Shown piece after piece: positions 54,264-62,002 of a stretch of DNA of 64,000 bases. Numbering within the stretch: the stretch's first letter is position 1; each line of letters begins with the position of its first letter. The DNA lies in the NCBI RefSeq assembly GCF_017813235.1, contig NZ_JAGISH010000006.1:62001-126000 (forward strand), in the 5' to 3' direction. Source of the stretch: Sagittula salina. GTDB taxonomy: Bacteria > Pseudomonadota > Alphaproteobacteria > Rhodobacterales > Rhodobacteraceae. A program made the position numbers and the translations under genes. The notes under the pieces are model-generated. The model searched no databases. It saw only the letters and a list, made by a program, of their open reading frames with translations, and had not been told where the DNA came from.

Positions 54264-55749
54264 TACCACCCAACCTGTCCCCGACTTCGACGTGCTGATC
54301 ACGGCGGAGGAAGCATGGCCCGCGTTCGAGCGCGCGGTTCTGGCCGCCCGGGAGGAAATCGTCGCGGGCTTCCGGATCTTCGATCTTTCGACCCGGCTGC
54401 GCTCTGTGGAGGGGCTGGCGGTGGGCGAGGACTGGTTTGACCTGCTGGCGGATGCCCTGCGGCGCGGAGTGAAGGTGACGCTGGTTGTCTCCGACTTCGA
54501 CCCTGTGATCGCTACGCCCCTGCATGAAATGTCCTGGCGGACCGTCCGGCAAGGCGCCGCACTGGCCGAAGTCACCGGCGCCGGGCCAGAGCAACTGCAG
54601 GTGCGCGCCACGCTGCACCCGGCTCAGCCCGGCACCTTGCCCTACCTCGCCTTCCTGCCCGCGATGATCCACAAGAAGCTGCGTCGCATGAAAGAAGTGC
54701 GCGGCATCCGCCGCCGGCGTCAGGCCGTCGGGCTGGACGAAGCGAGCGTACCGGAAATCCACACCGTCACCCACCACCAGAAACTGGCCGTGATCGACGG
54801 AGAGGTGCTGTATGTCGGCGGTCTGGACCTGAACGAACGGCGCTACGACACTCGCCGTCACGAACTGCCCGCGGAACAGAGCTGGTCCGACGTGCAGGTG
54901 ATCCTGCGCGGACCGGAAGCAAAGGACGCCCGCGCGCATCTGTTGTGCTTCGAAAATCTGTGCGGCGGCAATGCGGTGCCCGGCGCACTGCCCGGGATCA
55001 GACGTACACTGTCCTGCCCGCGCCGGTTTCAGATGCCATTCCTGTCGCCGCGCACCCTTCTGCACGAAATCGAGGAGGCCCATCTGAACGCCTTCCGTAG
55101 CGCGCGCCACCTGATCTATGCGGAAACGCAGTTCCTGCGCTCCGGCGTGATCGCCGACACACTGGCCGAAGCGGGAGTGAAGAACCAGAACCTGACCGCG
55201 TTTTTCGTACTGCCCGCCCTGCCTGAGGACGTGGCCTTCGAGGACAACGACGGGCTGGATGCCGGATACGGACTGGCGCTCCAACGTGAGGCGGTCGACA
55301 CGCTGACGGAGGCCTTTGGCGATCGCGTCAGTTTTTCCGCCCCGGTGCGCCCGGTTCTTGCGGCGCGCGACACCACCGCTGTGCTGGCCGGATCGCCGAT
55401 CGTCTACGTTCACAACAAGGTTCTTGTAAAGGACGACGACTTCGGGCTCGTGGGGTCCGCGAACCTGAACGGCCGCTCGCTGCGCTGGGATACGGAGGTG
55501 GCGGTAGAACTGAAAACGCGCGACCGCGTCGCCCGCCTTCGCGAAAAGCTGTTTGCCCACTGGTGGTTTGATCCCCTGCCTGAGGAGGCGCGTGCCCCTC
55601 AGACGTTGCAAGGCTGGTGGGACGCGGAAATCCGGCGCAACGGCGTGCGGCTTCCGGAGAATCGCAGCGGCTTTCTTGTGCCCTATGACAGCGAAATGGC
55701 CACAGGTTTCGAGCAACCGCTGCCCGGTGTGACGGAGGACGTGGTCTGA
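54253..55749 (+). CDS. Phospholipase D family protein
   Basis: A 498-residue protein with two HKD motifs: HHQKLAVIDGEVLYVGGLD near residue 177 and HNKVLVKDDDFGLVGSANLN near 390. Together they form one active site for phosphodiester hydrolysis or transfer. The bacterial type suggests membrane phospholipid remodelling; no signal peptide is seen, so it is probably cytoplasmic or peripheral. Its start overlaps the kinase stop by 11 bases, placing it in the nepR-ecfG operon. Stress-linked lipid remodelling is inferred from that position. Confidence 0.87.
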   Translation: MPRDTTQPVPDFDVLITAEEAWPAFERAVLAAREEIVAGFRIFDLSTRLRSVEGLAVGEDWFDLLADALRRGVKVTLVVSDFDPVIATPLHEMSWRTVRQGAALAEVTGAGPEQLQVRATLHPAQPGTLPYLAFLPAMIHKKLRRMKEVRGIRRRRQAVGLDEASVPEIHTVTHHQKLAVIDGEVLYVGGLDLNERRYDTRRHELPAEQSWSDVQVILRGPEAKDARAHLLCFENLCGGNAVPGALPGIRRTLSCPRRFQMPFLSPRTLLHEIEEAHLNAFRSARHLIYAETQFLRSGVIADTLAEAGVKNQNLTAFFVLPALPEDVAFEDNDGLDAGYGLALQREAVDTLTEAFGDRVSFSAPVRPVLAARDTTAVLAGSPIVYVHNKVLVKDDDFGLVGSANLNGRSLRWDTEVAVELKTRDRVARLREKLFAHWWFDPLPEEARAPQTLQGWWDAEIRRNGVRLPENRSGFLVPYDSEMATGFEQPLPGVTEDVV

Positions 55750-55813
55750 CCGGTGGTACCGCGCGCGTCTGGCGCTATGATCCAGGCCAGCGATCCCCAC
55801 ACCGGAGCCCGAC

Positions 55814-56770
55814 ATGAGCCGAGGCCGCACCGCCCGCACCCCGACCAAAATCCCGCGCAAAGGATGGCTCGACGTGGCTGCCCGGGTCTATCGAACGGTT
55901 GTGGAGGACAACCTGAGCCTGCTGGCGGCGGGCATCGCCTTCTATGGGTTGTTGTCGCTGTTTCCGGCGATCACCGCCGCGGTCGCGCTGGCCGGGATGG
56001 TGACGGACCCGTCCTATTTGATCGACACCTCGGTGGCTGTGTCTCAGGTTCTGCCCTCGGCGGCAGCGGAAATCCTCATGGGTCAGCTGAATGGCGTGGT
56101 CTCCGCCTCCAACAATTCGCTGGGCTGGGCGGCCGTCTTTGCCATCGGTCTGGCGCTGTGGTCGGCATCAAAGGCGGTGGAGAACCTCATCGTCGGGCTC
56201 AATGTCATCAATGGAGAAAGGGAGCGGCGTAGCCTGATCGTGCTGAAGCTGATGAACCTCGCGATGACCCTATGCCTGATCATCGGCATTCTGGTCACGG
56301 TCGGCGTGGTGGCGGCCATGCCCGCGATTGCCGCCTATGTTTCCAGGAACCCTCAGTTTACAGAGCTTGTGCTCTTCATACGCTGGCCCGTTCTGTTCCT
56401 TGTCGGCGTTTTCGGCATTGCCATGCTCTACCGATTTGGCCCGTCACGCAGGCGGGCGAAATGGCGCTGGCTGACACCCGGCGCGGGTTTGGCATGTGCG
56501 CTCTGGGTCACCGGCAGCATAGCCTTTTCGAAATACGTGCAGTCCTTCGGCAGCTATAACGAAACCTTCGGCACTCTGGGCGGTGTCATCATCCTGCTCT
56601 ACTGGCTGTGGCTGTCGGCCTTTATCCTCCTGTTTGGCGCCACGGTCGATGCAGAGATGGAGGCGCAGACCCGTCACGAAACCACCGTGGGCCCCGACCG
56701 CCCCATGGGCCGACGCGGCGCGGTGAAGGCCGACACGCTCGGCGCCCTTCGCGGAGAACCGCACAACTGA
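55814..56770 (+). CDS. YihY/BrkB-family membrane protein
   Basis: A 318-residue inner-membrane protein with six helices typical of the YihY/BrkB (virulence factor BrkB) family. Landmarks are DNLSLLAAGIAFYGLLSLFPAITA near residue 33, GLALWSASKAVENLIVGLNVINGER and the late GSYNETFGTLGGVIILLYWLWLSAFILL. Function is unsettled; lipid or small-molecule transport has been proposed. It follows the phospholipase gene after 64 bases and closes the nepR-ecfG operon. An EcfG-type promoter for the next gene begins 14 bases after its stop. Confidence 0.87.
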   Translation: MSRGRTARTPTKIPRKGWLDVAARVYRTVVEDNLSLLAAGIAFYGLLSLFPAITAAVALAGMVTDPSYLIDTSVAVSQVLPSAAAEILMGQLNGVVSASNNSLGWAAVFAIGLALWSASKAVENLIVGLNVINGERERRSLIVLKLMNLAMTLCLIIGILVTVGVVAAMPAIAAYVSRNPQFTELVLFIRWPVLFLVGVFGIAMLYRFGPSRRRAKWRWLTPGAGLACALWVTGSIAFSKYVQSFGSYNETFGTLGGVIILLYWLWLSAFILLFGATVDAEMEAQTRHETTVGPDRPMGRRGAVKADTLGALRGEPHN

Positions 56771-56783
56771 CCTACATATCGCG

Positions 56784-56809
56784 GGAACCGAATCCGAAAT
56801 CGCGGCGTT
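56784..56809 (+). promoter_or_regulatory. EcfG promoter, distal, before the 79-residue gene
   Basis: GGAAC (56784-56788), 17 bases, CGTT (56806-56809): exact consensus with the longer spacer. It lies 154 bases before the 79-residue gene. Confidence 0.7.
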
Positions 56810-56837
56810 GAGCGCGCGAACGGTGTGCCTGAACCGC

Positions 56838-56945
56838 ATGCCCGACAAACATGAAACCGACCCGTCCCGCAGTGCCACCGAAGCCAGATCACAAAAATCT
56901 GAAAACCGTGGGAACCAAACCGGGTTGGCAAAGTTAACCCCTTGA
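56838..56945 (+). CDS. Possible 35-residue small protein
   Basis: A frame starting MPDKHETDPSRSATEAR and ending at 56945, between the two EcfG-type promoters. It is hydrophilic and has no clear ribosome site, so the evidence is only its position in the predicted 5' transcript. It may equally be untranslated leader. Confidence 0.2.
   Translation: MPDKHETDPSRSATEARSQKSENRGNQTGLAKLTP
56911..56935 (+). promoter_or_regulatory. Candidate EcfG promoter, proximal, before the 79-residue gene
   Basis: GGAAC (56911-56915), 16 bases, AGTT (56932-56935), one base off consensus. The expected start of transcription is about 20 bases before the ATG, leaving room for the CAGGAGG ribosome site. Confidence 0.6.
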
Positions 56946-56963
56946 AATCAGGAGGGAATAAAA

Positions 56964-57203
56964 ATGAAAATTGGTGCAGTCATTGCCGCAATTATCGCCG
57001 TTATCGCCATCGGTTTCGGTATCTACATGATCGACGTCGATCAGACCCAAGAGGCGCGTATGCCCGAAGTCAATGTCGAAGGCGGGCAGATGCCCGAGTT
57101 CGATGCTGACGTTGGCGACGTGGATGTCGTCGAAGAAGAGGTGACCGTGGAAGTTCCCAAAGTGGAAGTCACGCCGCCGGAAAAGACAGCTCAGAACGAC
57201 TGA
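56964..57203 (+). CDS. Small membrane-anchored acidic protein
   Basis: A 79-residue protein. A single N-terminal membrane helix (MKIGAVIAAIIAVIAIGFGIY) is followed by an acidic periplasmic tail rich in Glu, Asp, Val and Pro (FDADVGDVDVVEEEVTVEV). No family was recognised beyond small stress proteins of this shape. CAGGAGG precedes the ATG. Two EcfG-type boxes upstream and a strong terminator downstream make it a self-standing member of the general stress regulon. A role at the envelope is inferred only. Confidence 0.75.
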   Translation: MKIGAVIAAIIAVIAIGFGIYMIDVDQTQEARMPEVNVEGGQMPEFDADVGDVDVVEEEVTVEVPKVEVTPPEKTAQND

Positions 57204-57264
57204 GCCAGGGTCTAACGAACAGGGGTCGCCGGTTTCTTTACCTCGGGCCGGCAACCTCGGTGAC

Positions 57265-57297
57265 AACGCCGATCGCTACGCGCGGTCGGCGTTTTTA
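57265..57297 (+). terminator. Rho-independent terminator after the 79-residue gene
   Basis: AACGCCGA and TCGGCGTT form a perfect 8-bp stem with a 13-base loop, followed at once by a T-run (57292-57296). It marks the right edge of the stress locus. Confidence 0.85.
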
Positions 57298-57443
57298 TGT
57301 GTCCCGCGCCATAGTCGGCGGACTGGAACGGACAGATCATCGAGATGCTGGATCAGGCCCGGACGGCCTATCCAAGCAGAGCGGCCGCCGGACCGTGACC
57401 ACCGACGCCAAGGGAAGACCGCGCACTGGAAGGAGGCTGGCGA

Positions 57444-57929
57444 GCTTTGACCCGAAACCGGCGCTGTGCTCGACGAGCACCTTCTTGGTGGTCGGCCGCG
57501 GCGGCATGCACAGCGACGTTTCGAAGAACTCCGGGGCTGCAACTGGCTGTCGCTCTCAAATACACTTTATGCGAGCCGGTGGCCCAGAGAATGGTCAAGA
57601 ATGCCATTGAGGTGCGACTGCACGATCTCCGGACACTCGCCGCCGACTGTTTCCGGAAAACCTTGAAAGACAAGGGGATACGCGCCTGCATCCCGGGCCG
57701 GAAGCAGCGGAAGACGCCGGTGAAGTATGACAAGCGCCGCTAAAAACAGCGCAACCGCCCCTTTCGTGACATGGCTTGGCAATGCACTGCCGGGCAGTGA
57801 TCGAGATCATGTTCGGCAGTCTCTGGGACTGGCGGTGGGTGGCCACGCGATACGACCGGTGCCCGACGGTCTTCCTCTCGGCTATCGCTCTCGCCGCCAC
57901 GGTCATCTCCCGGCTATGAGTCCTGACCT
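57444..57929 (+). mobile_element. Degenerate IS5-family insertion sequence remnant
   Basis: Two pieces of an IS5-type transposase C-terminus lie in different frames. The first (about 57618-57743) reads FRKTLKDKGIRACIPGRK and then KTPVKYDKRR, followed by a stop. The second (57800-57919) reads IEIMFGSLWDWRWVATRYD and ends ALAATVI plus stop. They are normally continuous; here about 41 extra bases, including the palindrome CACTGCC-G-GGCAGTG, separate them. GAGTCCTGACCT (about 57918-57929) looks like the right terminal repeat and abuts a broken regulator gene. The left end is not recognisable; 57300-57444 is unidentified mosaic sequence. Confidence 0.75.
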
Positions 57930-58565
57930 TACGCCGCGGACGGTCTCGAAAAAATCCGCACCCAGCTTTTCGCGGAGCTTGTGAACATGCACCTCGACGG
58001 TATTGCCTTCGACGCCGTCCTGCCAGCCGTAGAGCCGCTCTCCGAGCCGGTCCTTGGGAACGATGACCCCGGGGCGTTCCAATAGCACCTGCAGGATCGC
58101 AAACTCCCTGCGGGAAAACCGCACCTCTCCGTCGCGGATGCGACCGGTCATGCGTGCGGGATCGAACTCCAACCCGTTCCAACAGGTCGTGCCGCTCGCT
58201 GCACCTTTTGCCCGTGGGGTGATGGCCCGCAACCGCGCCCCGAGTTCGCCAAGGTCGAAAGGCTTCGCAAGATAGTCGTCGGCCCCGGCGTCTAACCCGG
58301 GCGATCCGGTCGCCCATCTGATCGAGAGCCGTCAACAGCAGCACGGGAGTCCGAATGCCTCTGGTGCGCATGGACCGGAGGATCTCTATGCCGGTGCCAT
58401 CTGGCAGCATGATGTCGAGTACCACTGCGGAAAAGTCGTTCTGCTCCCACGCCTCCTGCGCATCCGCACAGGTTCCCACCAGTTCAGGGACGAACCGTGC
58501 AACTGGAGGCCGGTGCATAACCCGTCAGCCAATGATGCATCGTCTTCCACAATCAATATCCGCAT
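57930..58565 (-). pseudogene. OmpR-family response regulator, broken
   Basis: The parts of a QseB/TctD-like regulator are all visible but not in one frame. It starts MRILIVEDDASLADGL at 58565. A base lost near 58496 shifts the frame, which then gives AVVLDIMLPDGTG with the phosphoacceptor Asp. One extra C in a GCCCGGG run near 58297 shifts it again before GADDYLAKPFDLGEL, and the DNA-binding domain (FSRREFAILQVLLERPGV to VHKLREKLGADFFETVRGV) follows. The last codons are replaced by the end of the IS5 remnant. It is divergent from dsbD, which it probably once regulated. Any downstream sensor kinase is gone. Confidence 0.8.
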
Positions 58566-58606
58566 TCCCGGCGCCTTCTGACTGCGGGCGGTTTCGGCCG
58601 TCAACA

Positions 58607-58622
58607 TTAAGCCAGCGTTAAG
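58607..58622 (+). promoter_or_regulatory. Direct repeat TTAAG-N6-TTAAG before dsbD
   Basis: Two TTAAG copies start 11 bases apart (58607 and 58618), the one-turn spacing of OmpR/PmrA-type binding sites. It lies between the broken regulator and dsbD, 23 bases before the dsbD ATG, and is probably the regulator's former operator. Confidence 0.55.
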
Positions 58623-58644
58623 GTTCGAGGCCGAGGAGCGCCGC

Positions 58645-60459
58645 ATGACAACACTTCGCTCCGAATCTCTCCGCCCCTTCGCGTTCCTTTGCACCGCGCT
58701 CCGGACCTTCTTGATCGTCGCAGGCCTCACCGGGCCGGTGGCCGCACAGGACGGTCTGTTTTCCTCAGGCGCTCCGCTTGATCCGCGCGAGGCATTCGCC
58801 CTTTCAGTAACCCCCCAACCCGACGGCAGCCGCCTGCTGCGTTGGGAGATCGCCGACGGCTATTACCTATACCGCGATTACCTCGCCGTCGAGACGGACA
58901 CGAGGGCGCCCGTCCCGCTCGAAAGCGACCCCGGCACTCAAAAGGAGGACCCGACCTTTGGCGCGGTAGAGGTGTATTACGACCAGGCAGAGGCGCGCAT
59001 CGGCCCCGTATCCGATCCGCTGAGCGTCACCTACCAAGGCTGTCAGGAGGACGGCATCTGCTACCCGCCAATCACCGACAGCCTGCCTGCGCTGCCGGTG
59101 GCTGCACCTGATGGCCCCAAGGAGACAGGATCGCCGGCTTTCACGCCGGGGGGCGGTATCACGCTGGCTGAGGACGCCGGTCTGGTCGAGGGTTTGGTGC
59201 AGCGCGGCGGTTTGCGCCTTTTGTTGCTGGGCTTCTTCGGATTCGGACTGCTGCTGGCCTTTACCCCCTGTGTTCTGCCAATGATCCCGATCCTCGGCGG
59301 GCTTCTTGCGGGTCAGGGGGAGAGCCTTACCGCCCGACGCGGGCTCGCGCTCAGCGCGACCTACGTGCTTGCCATGTCCTCGGCGCTCGCGCTTCTGGGG
59401 GTGGCGGCTGCATGGTCGGGGCAAAATCTCCAGATCGTCCTACAATCGCCTTTGGCCGTCGGGGGGGTGGCCCTGCTCTTTGCCGCATTGGCGTTGTCGA
59501 TGTTCGGTCTGTTCGAGTTGCGCTTCCCGCAAGCCTGGAACGACCGTATGGCGACTGCGGGCAGCGGGCGCCGGGGCACATTTGCCGGGGCTGCCGGGCT
59601 TGGCTTCACCTCGGCCCTGATCATGGGGCCCTGTGTGACCGCACCGCTGGCCGGGGCGCTGCTCTATATCGCCCAGACCGGCGATACCGCGCTCGGGGCT
59701 GCTGCCTTGTTTTCTCTCGGTCTCGGCCAAGGCGTGCCGCTTCTGCTGCTCGGCGCCTTCGGCAGCCGTGCCCTGCCGCGCGCCGGACGTTGGATGCAGG
59801 TGGTGAATCGCCTCTTTGGTTTCGTGTTTCTTGTCATGGCTGCATGGCTGGCGGGACGGGTGGTGCCCCCCGCCGCCGGATTGGCGATCTGGGCCGGGGT
59901 GCTGGTGCTGACCGGCGTGTTCCTTGGCGCGCTTGACCGGCCGGAAGCCGGGGCCGCGCCAGTCCAGCGGCTGCGTCAGGCCGCTGGAATCGCAGCCCTT
60001 CTCGCCGGCGCCCTCATGGGCGTCGGGGCCGCCAGCGGAGGAGACGATCCGCTGCGGCCGCTCGCGGGACTGCGCGGCGAGATGCAGACCGCAGTCAGCG
60101 AAAAAGCTATCGACTTCACCACGATCCGCTCGGTGCCGGAGCTTGAGGCTGCACTGGCGCAATCGGATCGGCCGGCGCTGATCTATTTCACCGCAGATTG
60201 GTGCGTCAGCTGTCGCGCCATCGAACGCCACGTCTGGCCGGATGCCGGGGTGCAGGCAGCGCTTTCGGAGATGCAGGTGATTGCCGCCGACCTCACCAAG
60301 TTCGACTCGGAGAGCCAAGGCCTGCTTGACCACCTGCGCTCGGTCGGCCCGCCGACGATGGTCTTCCTCGATGCCGAGGGGCGTGAGCGGGAAGACACGC
60401 GGCTTATCGGCGAACCCGGCCCTGCCGACGTCATGGCTTCGGCGAGGGCGGTGCAATGA
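58645..60459 (+). CDS. dsbD: Thiol:disulfide interchange protein DsbD
   Basis: A 604-residue inner-membrane protein that passes electrons from cytoplasmic thioredoxin to periplasmic reductants. After a signal peptide it has the N-terminal DsbD-alpha domain with the Cys pair in YQGCQEDGICYPP near residue 132. Eight membrane helices follow, with redox Cys in AFTPCVLPM and MGPCVTAPL, and then a thioredoxin domain with WCVSC near 525. All six redox cysteines are present, so it should be fully active. GAGGAG precedes the ATG. Its stop overlaps the next gene (ATGA), making it the electron source of the operon. Confidence 0.92.
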   Translation: MTTLRSESLRPFAFLCTALRTFLIVAGLTGPVAAQDGLFSSGAPLDPREAFALSVTPQPDGSRLLRWEIADGYYLYRDYLAVETDTRAPVPLESDPGTQKEDPTFGAVEVYYDQAEARIGPVSDPLSVTYQGCQEDGICYPPITDSLPALPVAAPDGPKETGSPAFTPGGGITLAEDAGLVEGLVQRGGLRLLLLGFFGFGLLLAFTPCVLPMIPILGGLLAGQGESLTARRGLALSATYVLAMSSALALLGVAAAWSGQNLQIVLQSPLAVGGVALLFAALALSMFGLFELRFPQAWNDRMATAGSGRRGTFAGAAGLGFTSALIMGPCVTAPLAGALLYIAQTGDTALGAAALFSLGLGQGVPLLLLGAFGSRALPRAGRWMQVVNRLFGFVFLVMAAWLAGRVVPPAAGLAIWAGVLVLTGVFLGALDRPEAGAAPVQRLRQAAGIAALLAGALMGVGAASGGDDPLRPLAGLRGEMQTAVSEKAIDFTTIRSVPELEAALAQSDRPALIYFTADWCVSCRAIERHVWPDAGVQAALSEMQVIAADLTKFDSESQGLLDHLRSVGPPTMVFLDAEGREREDTRLIGEPGPADVMASARAVQ

Positions 60460-61271
60460 ACGCGACTTCCATCGGTCCACTGGTATTTGCGAACGACCGT
60501 CTGCACGCGGTGATCGCGCTTGCTGCCGTCCTGATCGTGCTGGAACTGGGTGGCCGGCGCAGACCTGCGCTGGCCGGCGCCCTGCACCGCTGGGGGTGGC
60601 TGCTGCTGGTGTCATGGATCGTCGCGGCGCGCCTCGGCTCAGTCTTGGTCAACCGCGCGGTTTTCGCCGTCGACCCGCTGTCGGCACTGGCGGTTTGGCA
60701 GGGCGGCTTCGAGCCGATTGCCGGGTTTGTGGGCGTGGGGCTCGTGGGACTTGCCGCGCTTCTAAAACGCCCCGAGATGCTGCGTCCGCTGGCCCTTGCG
60801 GTGGTCATGGCCTTTTCAGCCCACACGGCCGCGGGATGGATCTTCCCGACAGAAGCGCAGGGCAGCCTGCCCCAGGTCGCCCTCACGGACCTCGGCGGTG
60901 CCCCGGTCAGGTTGGCCGAGACCGGGGAACGTCCGGTGGTCGTGAACCTCTGGGCAAGCTGGTGCCCGCCCTGCCGGCGCGAGATGCCGATGATGATGGA
61001 ACTGGCCGAAGCGCAGGACGATGTGGTGCTGCGCTTTGCCAATCAGGGTGAAACGGCCGCCGCCGTGGGCCGCTACCTCGATCAGGAGGCGTTGAGTGGC
61101 GAGCATGTGGTGCTGGATCAAACGCAACTTCTGATGGAGCACTTCGGTCTGCTCGGCCTCCCCAGCACGCTGTTTTTCGACGCCGAAGGAAATCTCGCCG
61201 CCGCGCATACCGGCGAAATTTCACGCGCCGAGCTTATCAATCGCATGCAAGCACTTCAGGAACCAGAATGA
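60456..61271 (+). CDS. TlpA-like thioredoxin with Lgt-like membrane N-terminus
   Basis: A 271-residue fusion. The first 125 residues hold about four membrane helices, and WIVAARLGSVLVNRAVF followed by ALAVWQGGFEPIAG resembles part of prolipoprotein diacylglyceryl transferase (Lgt), though catalytic Lgt residues are not evident. From about 128 a periplasmic TlpA/ScsD-type thioredoxin domain follows, with the active site WASWCPPCRREMP near residue 172 and the cis-Pro in LGLPSTLFFD. It should receive electrons from DsbD. It overlaps both neighbours by four bases. Confidence 0.85.
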   Translation: MNATSIGPLVFANDRLHAVIALAAVLIVLELGGRRRPALAGALHRWGWLLLVSWIVAARLGSVLVNRAVFAVDPLSALAVWQGGFEPIAGFVGVGLVGLAALLKRPEMLRPLALAVVMAFSAHTAAGWIFPTEAQGSLPQVALTDLGGAPVRLAETGERPVVVNLWASWCPPCRREMPMMMELAEAQDDVVLRFANQGETAAAVGRYLDQEALSGEHVVLDQTQLLMEHFGLLGLPSTLFFDAEGNLAAAHTGEISRAELINRMQALQEPE

Positions 61272-61993
61272 CTTTGAAACCGATGGCAATCGGGGCGCTT
61301 GCGGGGGTCGCACTCCTGGCGGCCTGCGCGACGCCGCCCGTCGATGCTGTGCAAAAGACCGCCGCACCGGTGGCTCCCGCACCCGCAGGGACGGACCCGC
61401 TTTACGGTGCCGTGCAGGACGCGGGCCGCACCATTGCCGCGATCCCCGAGGCGGCGTTGAGCGAACGCAACCGCCGACAGGTGGTCGACTATTGGACCGA
61501 TGAACCACCCGGCACCATCATCGTCGACCCCTATGCGCGTTTCCTCTACCTCGTGCTCGAGAACGACCGCGCCCTGCGTTATGGCGTCGCCGTGGGCGAA
61601 CAGGGGCGCGGCTTCTCCGGGGAGGGGGTGATCCCCTTCAAGCGGGAATGGCCCCGCTGGACGCCGACGCAGAACATGCTGCGCCGCGACCCCGAACTTT
61701 ACGGCCCGGTGCGCAACGGAATGGAGGGCGGGCTCGACAACCCCCTGGGGGCCCGCGCGCTTTATCTCTTCAAGGGCGGGCGGGACAGGCTCTACCGCAT
61801 CCACGGCACCAACAACCCATTCTCGATCGGCAAGGCCGTCTCATCCGGCTGCATCCGCCTATTCAATCAGGACATCCTCGACCTGCACGAACGCGTCAAG
61901 GACGGCGCCCGGGTGGTCGTGCTGAGCGAGAGCGAAAGCGGCAAGGGCACGACGCCTGCGGGCCGCACCACCACGAGCAACCAAACGCAATAG
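61268..61993 (+). CDS. Lipoprotein L,D-transpeptidase (YkuD family)
   Basis: A 241-residue cell-wall enzyme. The lipoprotein signal ends at LLAACA, with Cys near residue 20, so it is anchored to a membrane. The YkuD catalytic domain spans about 75-215: IIVDPYARFLYLV near the start, RIHGTNNPFSIGKAV, then SSGCIRLFNQD with the single catalytic Cys and the Arg of the SxGCIR motif. It would form 3-3 cross-links or attach proteins to peptidoglycan. A Ser/Thr-rich tail ends the protein. It overlaps the TlpA gene and its TAG stop is part of the ribosome site of the next gene. Confidence 0.88.
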   Translation: MTLKPMAIGALAGVALLAACATPPVDAVQKTAAPVAPAPAGTDPLYGAVQDAGRTIAAIPEAALSERNRRQVVDYWTDEPPGTIIVDPYARFLYLVLENDRALRYGVAVGEQGRGFSGEGVIPFKREWPRWTPTQNMLRRDPELYGPVRNGMEGGLDNPLGARALYLFKGGRDRLYRIHGTNNPFSIGKAVSSGCIRLFNQDILDLHERVKDGARVVVLSESESGKGTTPAGRTTTSNQTQ

Positions 61994-62002
61994 GAGATAC
62001 CC

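Noticed and set aside
54208..55860. 550-codon minus-strand frame opposite phospholipase D
   Set aside because: Both HKD motifs are on the plus strand and the minus frame shows no domain.
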